Shown: positions 43,619 to 52,282 of the stretch, in pieces
Numbering within the stretch: the stretch's first letter is position 1
Layout of the letters: every line of letters begins with the position of its first letter
Origin: an uncultured Oscillospiraceae bacterium
GTDB lineage: Bacteria > Bacillota > Clostridia > Oscillospirales > Oscillospiraceae
DNA length: 64,000 nucleotides
Assembly (NCBI GenBank): GCA_910579775.1
Contig: CAJTUE010000004.1
Span: forward strand, 62,001 to 126,000
Direction of reading: 5' to 3'
Position numbers and translations under genes: made by a program
Notes under the pieces: model-generated
Databases searched by the model: none
Told to the model about the DNA's origin: nothing
Seen by the model: the letters and a program-made list of their open reading frames with translations, nothing else

Positions 43619-45124
43619 GTGAAGGAGCGCACCTATATCGCCATCGACCTGAAATCGTTCTACGCCTCCGTGGAGTGCGCCGAGCGTGGGCTGGACCCCA
43701 TGACCACTAATCTGGTGGTAGCAGATAAGAGCAGGACGGAGAAAACCATCTGCCTTGCCGTGTCGCCCAGTCTCAAGTCCTACGGCATCCCCGGCAGACC
43801 CCGGCTCTTTGAGGTGGTGCAGAAGGTCAAGGAGGTCAACACCCAGCGGCAGCGGAAGGCTCCAGGCCGCAAGCTCACTGACTCCTCCTCCGATGACACG
43901 GTGGTGAAGTCCACGTCCTCGGTGGCGCTGGACTACATCGTGGCCCCGCCCCAGATGGCCAAGTACATGGAGTGGAGCGCCCGGATCTATCAGGTGTATC
44001 TCAAATACGTTGCCCCGGAGGACATCCACGTCTACTCCATAGATGAGGTCATGATGGACGTGACCAACTACCTTGCCACCGCAGGCCAGACCCCGCGGGA
44101 GTTCGCCATGACGGTCATCCTGGACGTGTTGGCCACCACCGGCATCACCGCCACAGCGGGGATCGGCCCCAACCTATACCTCGCCAAAATAGCCATGGAC
44201 ATCATGGCCAAGCACATCCAGCCGGACAAGAACGGTGTGCGGATCGCAGAGCTGGACGAGATGAGCTACCGTCTTTTCCTCTGGGATCACCGGCCCCTGA
44301 CTGACTTCTGGCGGGTAGGCCGGGGTTACGCCAAGAAGCTGGAGGAATACGGTCTCTATACCATGGGCGACGTGGCCCGGTGTTCGCTGGAGCGGGAGGA
44401 GCTGCTCTACCAGATCTTCGGCGTCAACGCTGAACTCCTCATCGACCACGCCTGGGGCTGGGAGCCGACCACCATTGCGGACATCAAGGCGTACAAGCCC
44501 CAGTCCAACTCCATCGGCTCCGGCCAAGTCCTCCACTGCCCCTACCCCTACGACAAGACCAAGCTGGTGGTGTGGGAGATGGCCGACCAGCTCTCTCTGG
44601 ACTTGGTGGACAAAGGTCTGGTCACCGACCAAGTAGTGTTGACAGTCGGCTACGACATGGAGAACCTCAAGAATCCGCCCAAGGGGAAAGCCTACCACGG
44701 CCCTGTCACCACGGACCGATATGGCCGCGCCATCCCAAAGCACGCTCACGGGACCCAGAACCTGGATAGCTATACCTCCTCCACCAAGCTCATCACCCAA
44801 GCGGTGATGGAGCTGTTCGCCCGGATCGTTGACCCTGGCCTCCTGGCTCGGCGGGTCTATCTGGTGGCCGCTCATGTGGTGCCGGAGGCCTCACTCACCC
44901 AGTCGGAGGTGGTGGAGCAGCTCGACCTCTTCACCGACCATGCCGCCGAGGAAAAGCGGCGTGAAGTGGAGGCCGCCGAGCTGGAGCGGGAACGGAAGCG
45001 CCAGGAAGCTGTGCTTGGCATCAAACGGAGGTTCGGCAAGAACGCCATCCTCAAGGGCGCCAATCTGGTGGACGGCGCCACCACTAAGGACCGCAACGGT
45101 CAGATTGGAGGCCACCGGGCATGA
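43619..45124 (+). CDS. Y-family (UmuC/ImpB-like) translesion DNA polymerase
   Basis: A protein of 501 residues starting at GTG with AAGGAGG eight bases upstream. The palm motif AIDLKSFYASVEC is at the N-terminus and the catalytic pair in VYSIDEVMMD is near 140. TAGIGPNLYLAKIAMDI and an HhH-like segment follow. QLDLF near 433 is a textbook beta-clamp-binding motif. Such polymerases copy damaged DNA and are common on plasmids and ICEs. The YolD-like gene overlaps its stop codon, the usual pairing. Confidence 0.92.
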   Translation: MKERTYIAIDLKSFYASVECAERGLDPMTTNLVVADKSRTEKTICLAVSPSLKSYGIPGRPRLFEVVQKVKEVNTQRQRKAPGRKLTDSSSDDTVVKSTSSVALDYIVAPPQMAKYMEWSARIYQVYLKYVAPEDIHVYSIDEVMMDVTNYLATAGQTPREFAMTVILDVLATTGITATAGIGPNLYLAKIAMDIMAKHIQPDKNGVRIAELDEMSYRLFLWDHRPLTDFWRVGRGYAKKLEEYGLYTMGDVARCSLEREELLYQIFGVNAELLIDHAWGWEPTTIADIKAYKPQSNSIGSGQVLHCPYPYDKTKLVVWEMADQLSLDLVDKGLVTDQVVLTVGYDMENLKNPPKGKAYHGPVTTDRYGRAIPKHAHGTQNLDSYTSSTKLITQAVMELFARIVDPGLLARRVYLVAAHVVPEASLTQSEVVEQLDLFTDHAAEEKRREVEAAELERERKRQEAVLGIKRRFGKNAILKGANLVDGATTKDRNGQIGGHRA

Positions 45125-45531
45125 GCAACTACGATGACATCCTCCGTCTGCCCCATCCCACCTCCAAGACCCACCCCCGGATGTCCCGGCAGGATCGGGC
45201 GGCGCAGTTTTCTCCCTTCGCAGCTCTCACCGGGTACGAGGCGGTAGTCAAGGAGGCCGCTCGGCTCACCGAGGAGCGTCCTATGCTGACCGAGGATGAG
45301 GTGGCCGAGCTGGACGCCCGGCTCCGTCTGGCGATGGAGCTGGACGCCGAGGTAACGGTGACCTGGTTTCAGCCGGACGCTAAAAAGAGCGGCGGCAGCT
45401 ACGTCACCACCACAAGTCGGGTGAAGAAAGCGGATGAACTCCAGTGTCTCCTCGCCATGGAGGACGGCACTCAGATCCCCATCCAGGAGGTCACCGCCGT
45501 CGAGAGTACGATCTTCAACCGCGCAGACTGA
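45121..45531 (+). CDS. YolD-like protein
   Basis: A protein of 136 residues. The opening HPRMSRQDRAAQFSPFAALTGYEA is the YolD signature, with a beta-rich second half ending in IPIQEVTAV. YolD proteins are partners of UmuC-type polymerases in Bacillus and are thought to take the place of UmuD. Start overlaps the polymerase stop (ATGA). Confidence 0.85.
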   Translation: MSNYDDILRLPHPTSKTHPRMSRQDRAAQFSPFAALTGYEAVVKEAARLTEERPMLTEDEVAELDARLRLAMELDAEVTVTWFQPDAKKSGGSYVTTTSRVKKADELQCLLAMEDGTQIPIQEVTAVESTIFNRAD

Positions 45532-45535
45532 GCAA

Positions 45536-45569
45536 GAGAGTCGCACCTCTGGGTGCGGCTCTCTTTTTT
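45536..45569 (+). terminator. Terminator after the polymerase/YolD operon
   Basis: GAGAGTCGCACC / GGGTGCGGCTCTC stem with a TCT loop and six T. It marks the end of the SOS-type operon. Confidence 0.9.
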
Positions 45570-45589
45570 CCCTCCGGGGAGAGTGCAGG

Positions 45590-45720
45590 ATAAAGGGCGG
45601 GGGTCGCAAGCGCCCCTCCGCCCGGTCACACCTGCCCGCAATGCGGGCAGGTCAAGGGCTTTCGGGCTTTGCCTACGGGGGTCAAAAATGAGAGGGTGGG
45701 GTCAAAGCGGGGGTCTAAAA
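45590..45720 (+). other. Candidate origin of transfer (oriT)
   Basis: Non-coding stretch directly before the relaxosome RHH gene and the relaxase. It holds a nested GGGCG..CGCCC arm pair (about 45595-45624), a perfect 10-bp inverted repeat ACCTGCCCGC / GCGGGCAGGT (45630-45652), and three GGGGTC iterons (45678, 45698, 45710), the first two exactly 20 bases apart and both GGGGTCAAA. Location and structure fit an oriT; the nick site is not identified. Confidence 0.55.
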
Positions 45721-45816
45721 CAGAGAAAACCCCACCGTTGCAAGGTTCGATTGGAATCTGAACAGGGATATTGGCTCTGTTTCACCCCAAATCCCAGGAA
45801 AGGATGGTATCAAGAA

Positions 45817-46227
45817 ATGCCCCGCGAAAAAGTCAAGTTTGCGCTGCGGATGGCCCCTGAGACCCAGCAGCTCGTCAAGGAGATGTGTCCAAGAGACAAC
45901 TGCCAGACACAAAACGAGTTCATCGAAAAGGCAATTCGGTTCTACGCTGGATACATTTCTGGAGAGGAGGCCGTTGAGTTTCTCCCTGCCGCTCTGGTGA
46001 CGGCTCTCCAAGGTAGCATCCAGAGCAGCGAGAGCCGCACGGCTCGTCTGCTGTTCAAGCTGGCGGTAGAGATGGATATGATGATGAACCTGATGGCGGT
46101 ACAGATGGACGTCCCCGCTGAAACTTTGGAAAAGCTCCGCGCACAGTGCGTCCGAAACGTGAAGGCCACCAACGGAAGTATTTCCTACAAGGCCGCCCAG
46201 GAGCGTCAGAGCGGCGGCCAGGTCTGA
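45817..46227 (+). CDS. Relaxosome accessory protein, RHH type (MobC-like)
   Basis: A protein of 136 residues. The N-terminus (KVKFALRMAPETQQLVKEM, then TQNEFIEKAIRFYAGYISGEE) is a ribbon-helix-helix domain and the remainder is helical. It sits between the candidate oriT and the relaxase, where MobC/TraY-like proteins that help melt oriT are found. ATG at 45817 with AAAGGATGG upstream; the frame is open further upstream but that sequence reads as non-coding. Confidence 0.7.
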   Translation: MPREKVKFALRMAPETQQLVKEMCPRDNCQTQNEFIEKAIRFYAGYISGEEAVEFLPAALVTALQGSIQSSESRTARLLFKLAVEMDMMMNLMAVQMDVPAETLEKLRAQCVRNVKATNGSISYKAAQERQSGGQV

Positions 46228-46246
46228 CGAGAGGCGGTGACGTTCC

Positions 46247-48955
46247 ATGCCCCGTCTGGCTTTCAAGTGCCCACACATAAAGAGTGGGATGCACTCCTCC
46301 GCTCATCTGGAAAACTACGTTGGCTACATCGCCACCCGCAAGGGTGTGGAGAAGGTCAGCGCCAGCCAAGCCAGCAAACCCGCTACACCGAAACAGGTGG
46401 CGATGGTCAAACAGCTCGTCCGGGAGTTTCCTTTGAGCAAGGGGCTCTTCGAGTACGAGGACTACCTGGCAGCGCCCACCCGTGGAAACGCCTCCGAATT
46501 TATTAGCCGAGCCATCGAGGACAATCTGGATCAGGTAGCTAAGAAGGAAAACTACCTCCAGTATATCGCCCAGCGCCCTCATGCGGAGCGGCTGGGCTCC
46601 CACGGCCTCTTCACTGGAGAGGATGACGAGCTGGTACTGAGCCGGATCGCCTCAGAAGTAGCCAGTCACCCCGGCACGGTATGGCTGCCCATCCTCTCCC
46701 TGCGACGGGAGGATGCCCAGCGACTGGGTTATGATAACGCCAAACGGTGGAGGGAGCTACTCTCCACATCGGCGCCCAAGCTGGCCGAGGCCATGAAGAT
46801 TCCGTTGAGCCAATTCCGCTGGTACGCTGCCTTTCACAACGAAGGCCACCATCCCCACGTTCACATGGTGGTATACAGTGCGGATGGCAAGTCCGGCTTT
46901 CTCAGCAAGGATGGCATCGCCAGGTTTAAAAGCAAGCTGGTAGGTGAAATATTCCAGCAAGACCTGACCGAGATATACCAGCGGCAGACCATGCGCCGGG
47001 ACGAGCTGACCGCTCAGAGCCGTGAGCGGATGGAAGCCCTCCTCCGGGAGATGAAGTCTGGGATTCTGGAAAACCAGCGCATGGGCCAGCTCATGGTCAG
47101 CCTCGCCCAGCAGCTCCAGAGTGTAGGTGGACGCAAGCAGTACGGCTACCTCAAAGCGCCCCTCAAGGCTCTGGTGGATGAGATCGTGGACGAGCTGGCC
47201 GGGGATCCTCGTATAGCTGAAGCCTACGACCTCTGGTATGAGCAGAGAGAAGAAGTCCTCCGCAGCTACAAGGACGACCTCCCGGATCGTCTGCCCCTCT
47301 CCCAGCAAAAGGAGCTGCGGCAGATCAAGAACATGGTCATCCAGGAGGCCGTGAAGCTGAACGGCCCCCATCCCCCAGAGCCAACACAGGAGCCGGACCC
47401 CGCAGAGGAACTGACTGCTCTCCCAGAGGCGTCAGCTCCAGAGCCGAGCCCCTCAGAGGATGACGAACCGCTCCCCAATGCCGACTGGACGGAGGAGTAC
47501 AAGCTGGCCCGGACACTCCTCTACGGCTCCGAGGACACCCCGCCTGACTTCGCAGCGGCCTATGAGCTGTTCTACCAAGAGGCCCAGAAAGGTAACGCCC
47601 TCGCCATGTGCGACCTGGGCAGGATGTGGATAGACGGTCTGGGCCGGGATGCCGACCCGGAGGAAGGTCAGCGGTGGTATGCCAAAGCCCTCTGTGCCTT
47701 CCTGGAACTGGAGGAGTGGGAGCCTGACCGCTACACCGAGTACCGTATCGGCAAGCTGTACGCCAGAGGACTGGGAGCCGAGCAGGACTATGCTACAGCC
47801 GCCCAGTGGTTCACGAAGGCCGCCGAGCAGGGTCACAAGTACGCCCAATACTCTCTGGCTGGACTCTACCTCCGGGGTCAGGGTGTGGCCGAGGACGTGG
47901 AGAAGGCCCACCAGCTCTATACCGCCTCTGCAACCCAGGGCTTTCCTTACGCCGCATTTGAGCTGGGCAAGCTGTACCGGGACGGTTCCGGCTGCGACCA
48001 GAGCGATGAAGAAGCCCAGCGGTGGTTTCAAATTGCCTACAGCGGCTTCAAGAGCCTGGAAAAGCGGAGCCATGATGACAACCTCCAGTACCGCCTGGGC
48101 TGGATGCACCTCCATGGTGTAGGGGCCGAGCGTGACGAGCAGGCGGCGCGGGAGTGGTTCGAGCGCTCTGCCAAGCTGGGCAATCCCCATGCCCAGTACC
48201 AACTGGCCAAGCTCATCCTGGCAGACGGCTCCTCCACCGCCGAGCAGATCAGGACAGCAGTGGAATGGCTCACCAAGGCCGCAGACGCCGGTCAGGACTG
48301 CGCCCAATATGCCCTGGGCAAGCTCTACCGGGACGGCATTGGTGTAGAAAAGGATATGCTCCAGGCCGTGTCGTGGTTTGCCCTGTCTGCCGATCAGGAC
48401 AACAGCTATGCTGCCTACGCCTTGGGCAAGCTCTATTTGGAGGGCGAGGAAGTCCCCAAGGACATGGAAAAAGCCCTCCGATGGCTACACCGGTCTGCCG
48501 AACAGGGCAATCAGTTCGCCCAGTACCGGCTGGGGCGGCTCCTCCTTGCTGGGGAGGATCTGCCAAAGGAGGTTGACGAGGCCGTGCGGCTCCTGATCTC
48601 CTCCGCTGACCAAGGGAACCAATACGCCCAATACCAACTGGGCAAACTCTACCTTCTGGGGCATGAGGTGGAGCGGGATGAGGAGGCCGCCGTGGAGTGG
48701 TTCAAGCGTTCCGCTGCCCAGGGAAACGAGTATGCCCAGTGGTTCCTTGACCACATCCACGAATTCGGCGGTCCCACTCCCGCCCAGTGCGTGATTCGGC
48801 TCCTCCACCACATGAGCAGGATTTTCCAGGAACAGAGCCAGCGACAGGCTGGAATGCGGATGGACGTGGACAGAAAGCTCCGGCAGGAGATTCGGAAGAA
48901 GAAAATCGCCATGGGCCACAAAGCTGACGATCATGAGGAACAACGTCTATCATAA
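46247..48955 (+). CDS. MobP-type relaxase fused to Sel1 repeats
   Basis: A protein of 902 residues. The N-terminus (LAFKCPHIKSGMHSSAHLENYVGYIATRKGVEKV) carries the probable nicking tyrosine. The HUH metal motif HNEGHHPHVHMVVYS is near 197. A linker rich in P/E/S follows (about 385-415), then about ten Sel1-like repeats (418-840) and a basic C-terminal helix. It should cut and bind oriT DNA and pilot it through VirD4. The repeats probably contact a partner protein. The ribosome site GAGGCGGTG is modest. Confidence 0.88.
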   Translation: MPRLAFKCPHIKSGMHSSAHLENYVGYIATRKGVEKVSASQASKPATPKQVAMVKQLVREFPLSKGLFEYEDYLAAPTRGNASEFISRAIEDNLDQVAKKENYLQYIAQRPHAERLGSHGLFTGEDDELVLSRIASEVASHPGTVWLPILSLRREDAQRLGYDNAKRWRELLSTSAPKLAEAMKIPLSQFRWYAAFHNEGHHPHVHMVVYSADGKSGFLSKDGIARFKSKLVGEIFQQDLTEIYQRQTMRRDELTAQSRERMEALLREMKSGILENQRMGQLMVSLAQQLQSVGGRKQYGYLKAPLKALVDEIVDELAGDPRIAEAYDLWYEQREEVLRSYKDDLPDRLPLSQQKELRQIKNMVIQEAVKLNGPHPPEPTQEPDPAEELTALPEASAPEPSPSEDDEPLPNADWTEEYKLARTLLYGSEDTPPDFAAAYELFYQEAQKGNALAMCDLGRMWIDGLGRDADPEEGQRWYAKALCAFLELEEWEPDRYTEYRIGKLYARGLGAEQDYATAAQWFTKAAEQGHKYAQYSLAGLYLRGQGVAEDVEKAHQLYTASATQGFPYAAFELGKLYRDGSGCDQSDEEAQRWFQIAYSGFKSLEKRSHDDNLQYRLGWMHLHGVGAERDEQAAREWFERSAKLGNPHAQYQLAKLILADGSSTAEQIRTAVEWLTKAADAGQDCAQYALGKLYRDGIGVEKDMLQAVSWFALSADQDNSYAAYALGKLYLEGEEVPKDMEKALRWLHRSAEQGNQFAQYRLGRLLLAGEDLPKEVDEAVRLLISSADQGNQYAQYQLGKLYLLGHEVERDEEAAVEWFKRSAAQGNEYAQWFLDHIHEFGGPTPAQCVIRLLHHMSRIFQEQSQRQAGMRMDVDRKLRQEIRKKKIAMGHKADDHEEQRLS

Positions 48956-48960
48956 ATCTC

Positions 48961-49001
48961 TGAAGCGAAACTGGCACACGCTGTGTGCCAGTTTCGCTTC
49001 A
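48961..49001 (+). repeat. 19-bp perfect inverted repeat
   Basis: TGAAGCGAAACTGGCACAC and its exact complement with a GCT loop. It lies between relaxase and TOPRIM genes with no T-run, so it is not a standard terminator. It could be a single-stranded DNA hairpin used during transfer, or an mRNA element. Confidence 0.6.
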
Positions 49002-49026
49002 AGCACATAGACGAAAGGAGATCAAA

Positions 49027-50445
49027 ATGGGCTTCATATATTTTAACGATGAGCAAAAACAAAGGGCGAGTGAGGTGGATCTGGAACGATTCCTCCTTGC
49101 CCAAGGTGAAGAGCTTATTCGCTCCGGGCCTGAGAAACGGCTCAAGCGGGATCATTCCGTCACCATCCGGGGCAACGGCTGGTACGACCACGCCATCAAG
49201 GAGGGCGGCGGCCCGGTGTCCTTCGTCCAGCGGTTCTATAATCTCTCCTACCCAGAGGCCATGTCCATGCTCCTAAACGGAGAGCAGGGCCAGCCCTTCC
49301 AGAGAGCCGAGCCCAAACAGGAACGGGCCCCCAAGCCCTTTGAATTGCCCCCAGCCCACAGCGACATGAGGCGGGTCTACGCCTACCTTATGCGCCAGCG
49401 GTTCATCAGCCGGGATGTTCTTTCTGAATTCGCAAGGGCTGGCCTCATCTATGAGGACGCCGAGCATCACAACGCCGTGTTTGTCGGAAACGATGAACAC
49501 GGCGTTGCCCGTCATGCCCACAAGCGGAGCGTCAACAGCTTCGGCAAGACCTTCCGCATCAACGTGGAGGGCTGCCAGCCCCAGTATAGCTTCCACTGGA
49601 TGGGAACCAGCGACTGCCTCTACGTCTTCGAGGCGCCCATTGATATGCTCTCCTTCCTGACCCTGTACCCCAAGGATTGGCAGAAGCACAGCTATGTGGC
49701 CCTCTGCGGGACATCAGACAACGCCCTGCTGTGGATGCTGGAGCAGAACCCCCAGCTCAAAAAGGTGGCCCTCTGCCTGGACCACGACCCCGCGGGAATC
49801 GAAGCCTGTGGACAGCACATAGAGACCCTTCGGGAGCGGGGATATACCCAGGCCGTCATGCTCCAGCCCCAGCAGAAGGACTGGAACGAAGACTTGAAAG
49901 CCCTCCATGGGCAGGAAGCCATCCCCGCCCAGGAGCATCCCCAGCTTATCGTGGCGGACGCCATCTGCCAGCGGATCATGGAAAAGCTCTCTGTGTCCAA
50001 GGGCAGCCAAGCGGCGGTGCAGCTCCCCGGCCTCATTGCCCAGTACAAGTCCAGCCTATACCGGGGGAATCCAAGTCAGGCCATGGGCTGGATGGAAAAC
50101 GCCGCAGCTCTGGCCATCGCCGCCGCACGGCGGGAATGCCGCCAGATTGGGCGGGATCTCGCCCCGGAGCAGTTAGAGGCGGCCCTGCTCCGCAGGATCA
50201 AGCCCCATCACAATCGGAGCAGTCTCAAAAACCGCCCTGGCGAGATAGAAGTGGAGCTGCGGGGCGTTCTCGCTAAGAGTGAGGGCATCCACACCGCAGA
50301 GGAGAAGATGCAGACGGCCACAGCATGGCTGGATCTTGCGGCCTCCTGTGCCATGGTGCCCGTCAAATATGCCGCCGATGAGCTGATCCAGCAGCAGAAA
50401 CAGGCCCAGGAGCAGGCTCAAGCCCCGCCCTCTATGGCCATGTGA
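49027..50445 (+). CDS. DUF3991/TOPRIM primase-like protein
   Basis: A protein of 472 residues. A small CHC2-like N-terminal region (GNGWYDHAIKEGGGPVSFVQRFYNLSYPEA) is followed by a TOPRIM domain with the acidic residue in FEAPIDMLSF (about 201) and the D-x-D in LDHDPAGIEA (about 249). Related proteins sit beside relaxases and are presumed to prime or process transferred single strands. GAAAGGAG precedes the ATG. The end PPSMAM is a loose match to the shared tail. Confidence 0.82.
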   Translation: MGFIYFNDEQKQRASEVDLERFLLAQGEELIRSGPEKRLKRDHSVTIRGNGWYDHAIKEGGGPVSFVQRFYNLSYPEAMSMLLNGEQGQPFQRAEPKQERAPKPFELPPAHSDMRRVYAYLMRQRFISRDVLSEFARAGLIYEDAEHHNAVFVGNDEHGVARHAHKRSVNSFGKTFRINVEGCQPQYSFHWMGTSDCLYVFEAPIDMLSFLTLYPKDWQKHSYVALCGTSDNALLWMLEQNPQLKKVALCLDHDPAGIEACGQHIETLRERGYTQAVMLQPQQKDWNEDLKALHGQEAIPAQEHPQLIVADAICQRIMEKLSVSKGSQAAVQLPGLIAQYKSSLYRGNPSQAMGWMENAAALAIAAARRECRQIGRDLAPEQLEAALLRRIKPHHNRSSLKNRPGEIEVELRGVLAKSEGIHTAEEKMQTATAWLDLAASCAMVPVKYAADELIQQQKQAQEQAQAPPSMAM

Positions 50446-50462
50446 TAAAAAGGAGTATCATT

Positions 50463-52280
50463 ATGGATTTACACCAGTTATTTCTTGTCGCAGCCACCGC
50501 CGCCGGTATTTCGCTGGCGGCGGTGCTTTTTTATGCCATATCCCGGCAAGGCACGCTGAACAGCATCAAGTCCCGGACCGTGGGCGATGGGCAGCACGGC
50601 ACGGCTCGGTGGGCCACTAAGCTGGAAATCGCCCAGAGCTATGATCATGTAGCCTTTACCCCCGGCCTGTGGCGCAAGGGAGAAAAACTCCCCACTGCCC
50701 ACCAGGGCCTCATTGTGGGCAGCGAAGGCCCCAAGGGGAAAATCAAGGCTCTGGTAGAGACTGGGGATGTACACGCCATGGTCACTGCCGCCAGTGGAGC
50801 AGGAAAGACAGCTTTCTTCCTTTACCCTAACATTGAGTATGCCTGTGCCAGCGGAATGAGTTTCCTTTGCACAGACACCAAGGGCGACCTCTACCGCAAC
50901 TATGCCGGGATCGCCAGAGACTGCTATGGCTACCAAATCGCCGTGCTGGATCTCCGCAACCCTACCCGGTCAGATGGCAATAATTTGCTCCACCTGATCA
51001 ATAAGTACATGGACATCTACAAGGCTGAACATAAGAACCTGGCGGCAAAGGCCAAGGCAGAGAAGTACGCCAAAATTCTCGCCAAAACCTTGATCCACGC
51101 TGGGGGTGAGGGCAACTATGGGCAGAACCAATTCTTCTATGACTCTGCGGAGGGGATTCTAACCTCCATTTTCCTCCTTCTGGCTGAGTATGTCTCTGAC
51201 ATCGATGAGAAAGGTAATCCCAGCTTTAAGCGGCACATTGTCTCTGCGTTCAAGTTGACACAAGAGTTGTTGGGGCCCAGCCCGGTCAAAGGCAAGAACC
51301 TCTTCCAGCTCCTTATTGATAAGCTCCCGGCAGATCACAAGGCTCGTTGGTTCGCCGGGGCCGCCCTTAATTCGGCAGACCAGGCCATGGCATCCATTCT
51401 CTCCACCGTCCTCTCCCGGCTCAACACCTTCCTGGACTCGGAGATGGAGCAGCTTCTATGCTTTGACACTGCCATTGACGCCGAAAAGTTCTGCAACCAG
51501 AAGTCCGCTATCTTTATCGTTCTCCCGGAGGAGGACAACACCAAGTACGCCATCGTGTCCTTGCTCCTCCAGAACCTCTACCGGGAGATCCTTGCCGTGG
51601 CCGATGAAAACGGCGGGAAGCTCAAGAACCGGGTGGTCTTTTACTGCGATGAGCTGGGGACGATTCCCCCCATTGACTCGCTGGAGCTGATGTTCAGCGC
51701 AAGCCGATCCAGACGGCTCATGCTCGTCCCCATCGTACAGTCGATCACTGGGCAATTGGAGAAAAACTACGGCAAGGAGGGCAGCGAGATAATCCAAGAC
51801 AACTGCCAGATTAGTATTTCTGGCGGTTATTCGCCTACATCACATACAGCTGAGGAGATGTCCAAGGCCCTAGGAACCCGTACTGTTATGAGCGGGAGCG
51901 TCAGTGTGGGCAAGGACAAGTCCCAGACCCTGCAGATGACCGAACGCCCCCTTATGTCCGCTGACGAGCTGAAATCTATGCCAAAGGGCCAGTTTATCGT
52001 CATGAAAACTGGAATGCACCCCATGCAGGTCACTCTCCGGCTGTTCCTGGACTGGGGCATCACCTTCGGCAAGCCTTATGAGGTACCGGAGCAGGCCCAG
52101 CGCCCGGTGGCCTATGCCAGCCGCAAGGAGTTGGAGATGGCCATCTATAAAAGCACCCACCCGGAGGAATTGGAGTCTGCTCCTGCACCCTCCATCGTGG
52201 TTCAACCCGCTCCGCAGGACGATCCCAGCCAGTGGGCACGCAGTAAGGAAAATCAAATTCTCGTTGTGGAGGAGGATTGA
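50463..52280 (+). CDS. VirD4/TraG-type coupling protein
   Basis: A protein of 605 residues. One N-terminal membrane helix (about 5-22) is followed by Walker A TAASGAGKTAFF near 109 and Walker B VVFYCDELGT near 392, with SRSRRLMLVPIVQSITG after it. It links the relaxosome to the secretion channel and pumps DNA. AAAAGGAG before the ATG at 50463 makes this a better start than the GTG at 50442, which overlaps the previous stop. A terminator-like hairpin lies inside codons 11-23. Confidence 0.93.
   Translation: MDLHQLFLVAATAAGISLAAVLFYAISRQGTLNSIKSRTVGDGQHGTARWATKLEIAQSYDHVAFTPGLWRKGEKLPTAHQGLIVGSEGPKGKIKALVETGDVHAMVTAASGAGKTAFFLYPNIEYACASGMSFLCTDTKGDLYRNYAGIARDCYGYQIAVLDLRNPTRSDGNNLLHLINKYMDIYKAEHKNLAAKAKAEKYAKILAKTLIHAGGEGNYGQNQFFYDSAEGILTSIFLLLAEYVSDIDEKGNPSFKRHIVSAFKLTQELLGPSPVKGKNLFQLLIDKLPADHKARWFAGAALNSADQAMASILSTVLSRLNTFLDSEMEQLLCFDTAIDAEKFCNQKSAIFIVLPEEDNTKYAIVSLLLQNLYREILAVADENGGKLKNRVVFYCDELGTIPPIDSLELMFSASRSRRLMLVPIVQSITGQLEKNYGKEGSEIIQDNCQISISGGYSPTSHTAEEMSKALGTRTVMSGSVSVGKDKSQTLQMTERPLMSADELKSMPKGQFIVMKTGMHPMQVTLRLFLDWGITFGKPYEVPEQAQRPVAYASRKELEMAIYKSTHPEELESAPAPSIVVQPAPQDDPSQWARSKENQILVVEED
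50495..50532 (+). terminator. Terminator-like hairpin inside the virD4 coding region
   Basis: CACCGCCGCC / GGCGGCGGTG with an 11-base loop, followed by C and six T. The bases code for the membrane helix, so the structure may be coincidental or a device that lowers virD4 expression. Confidence 0.45.
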
Positions 52281-52282
52281 GA

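Noticed and set aside
45553..45816. Upstream extension of the relaxosome RHH protein
   Set aside because: The added residues read through palindromes and iterons of the candidate oriT and have no protein-like character.
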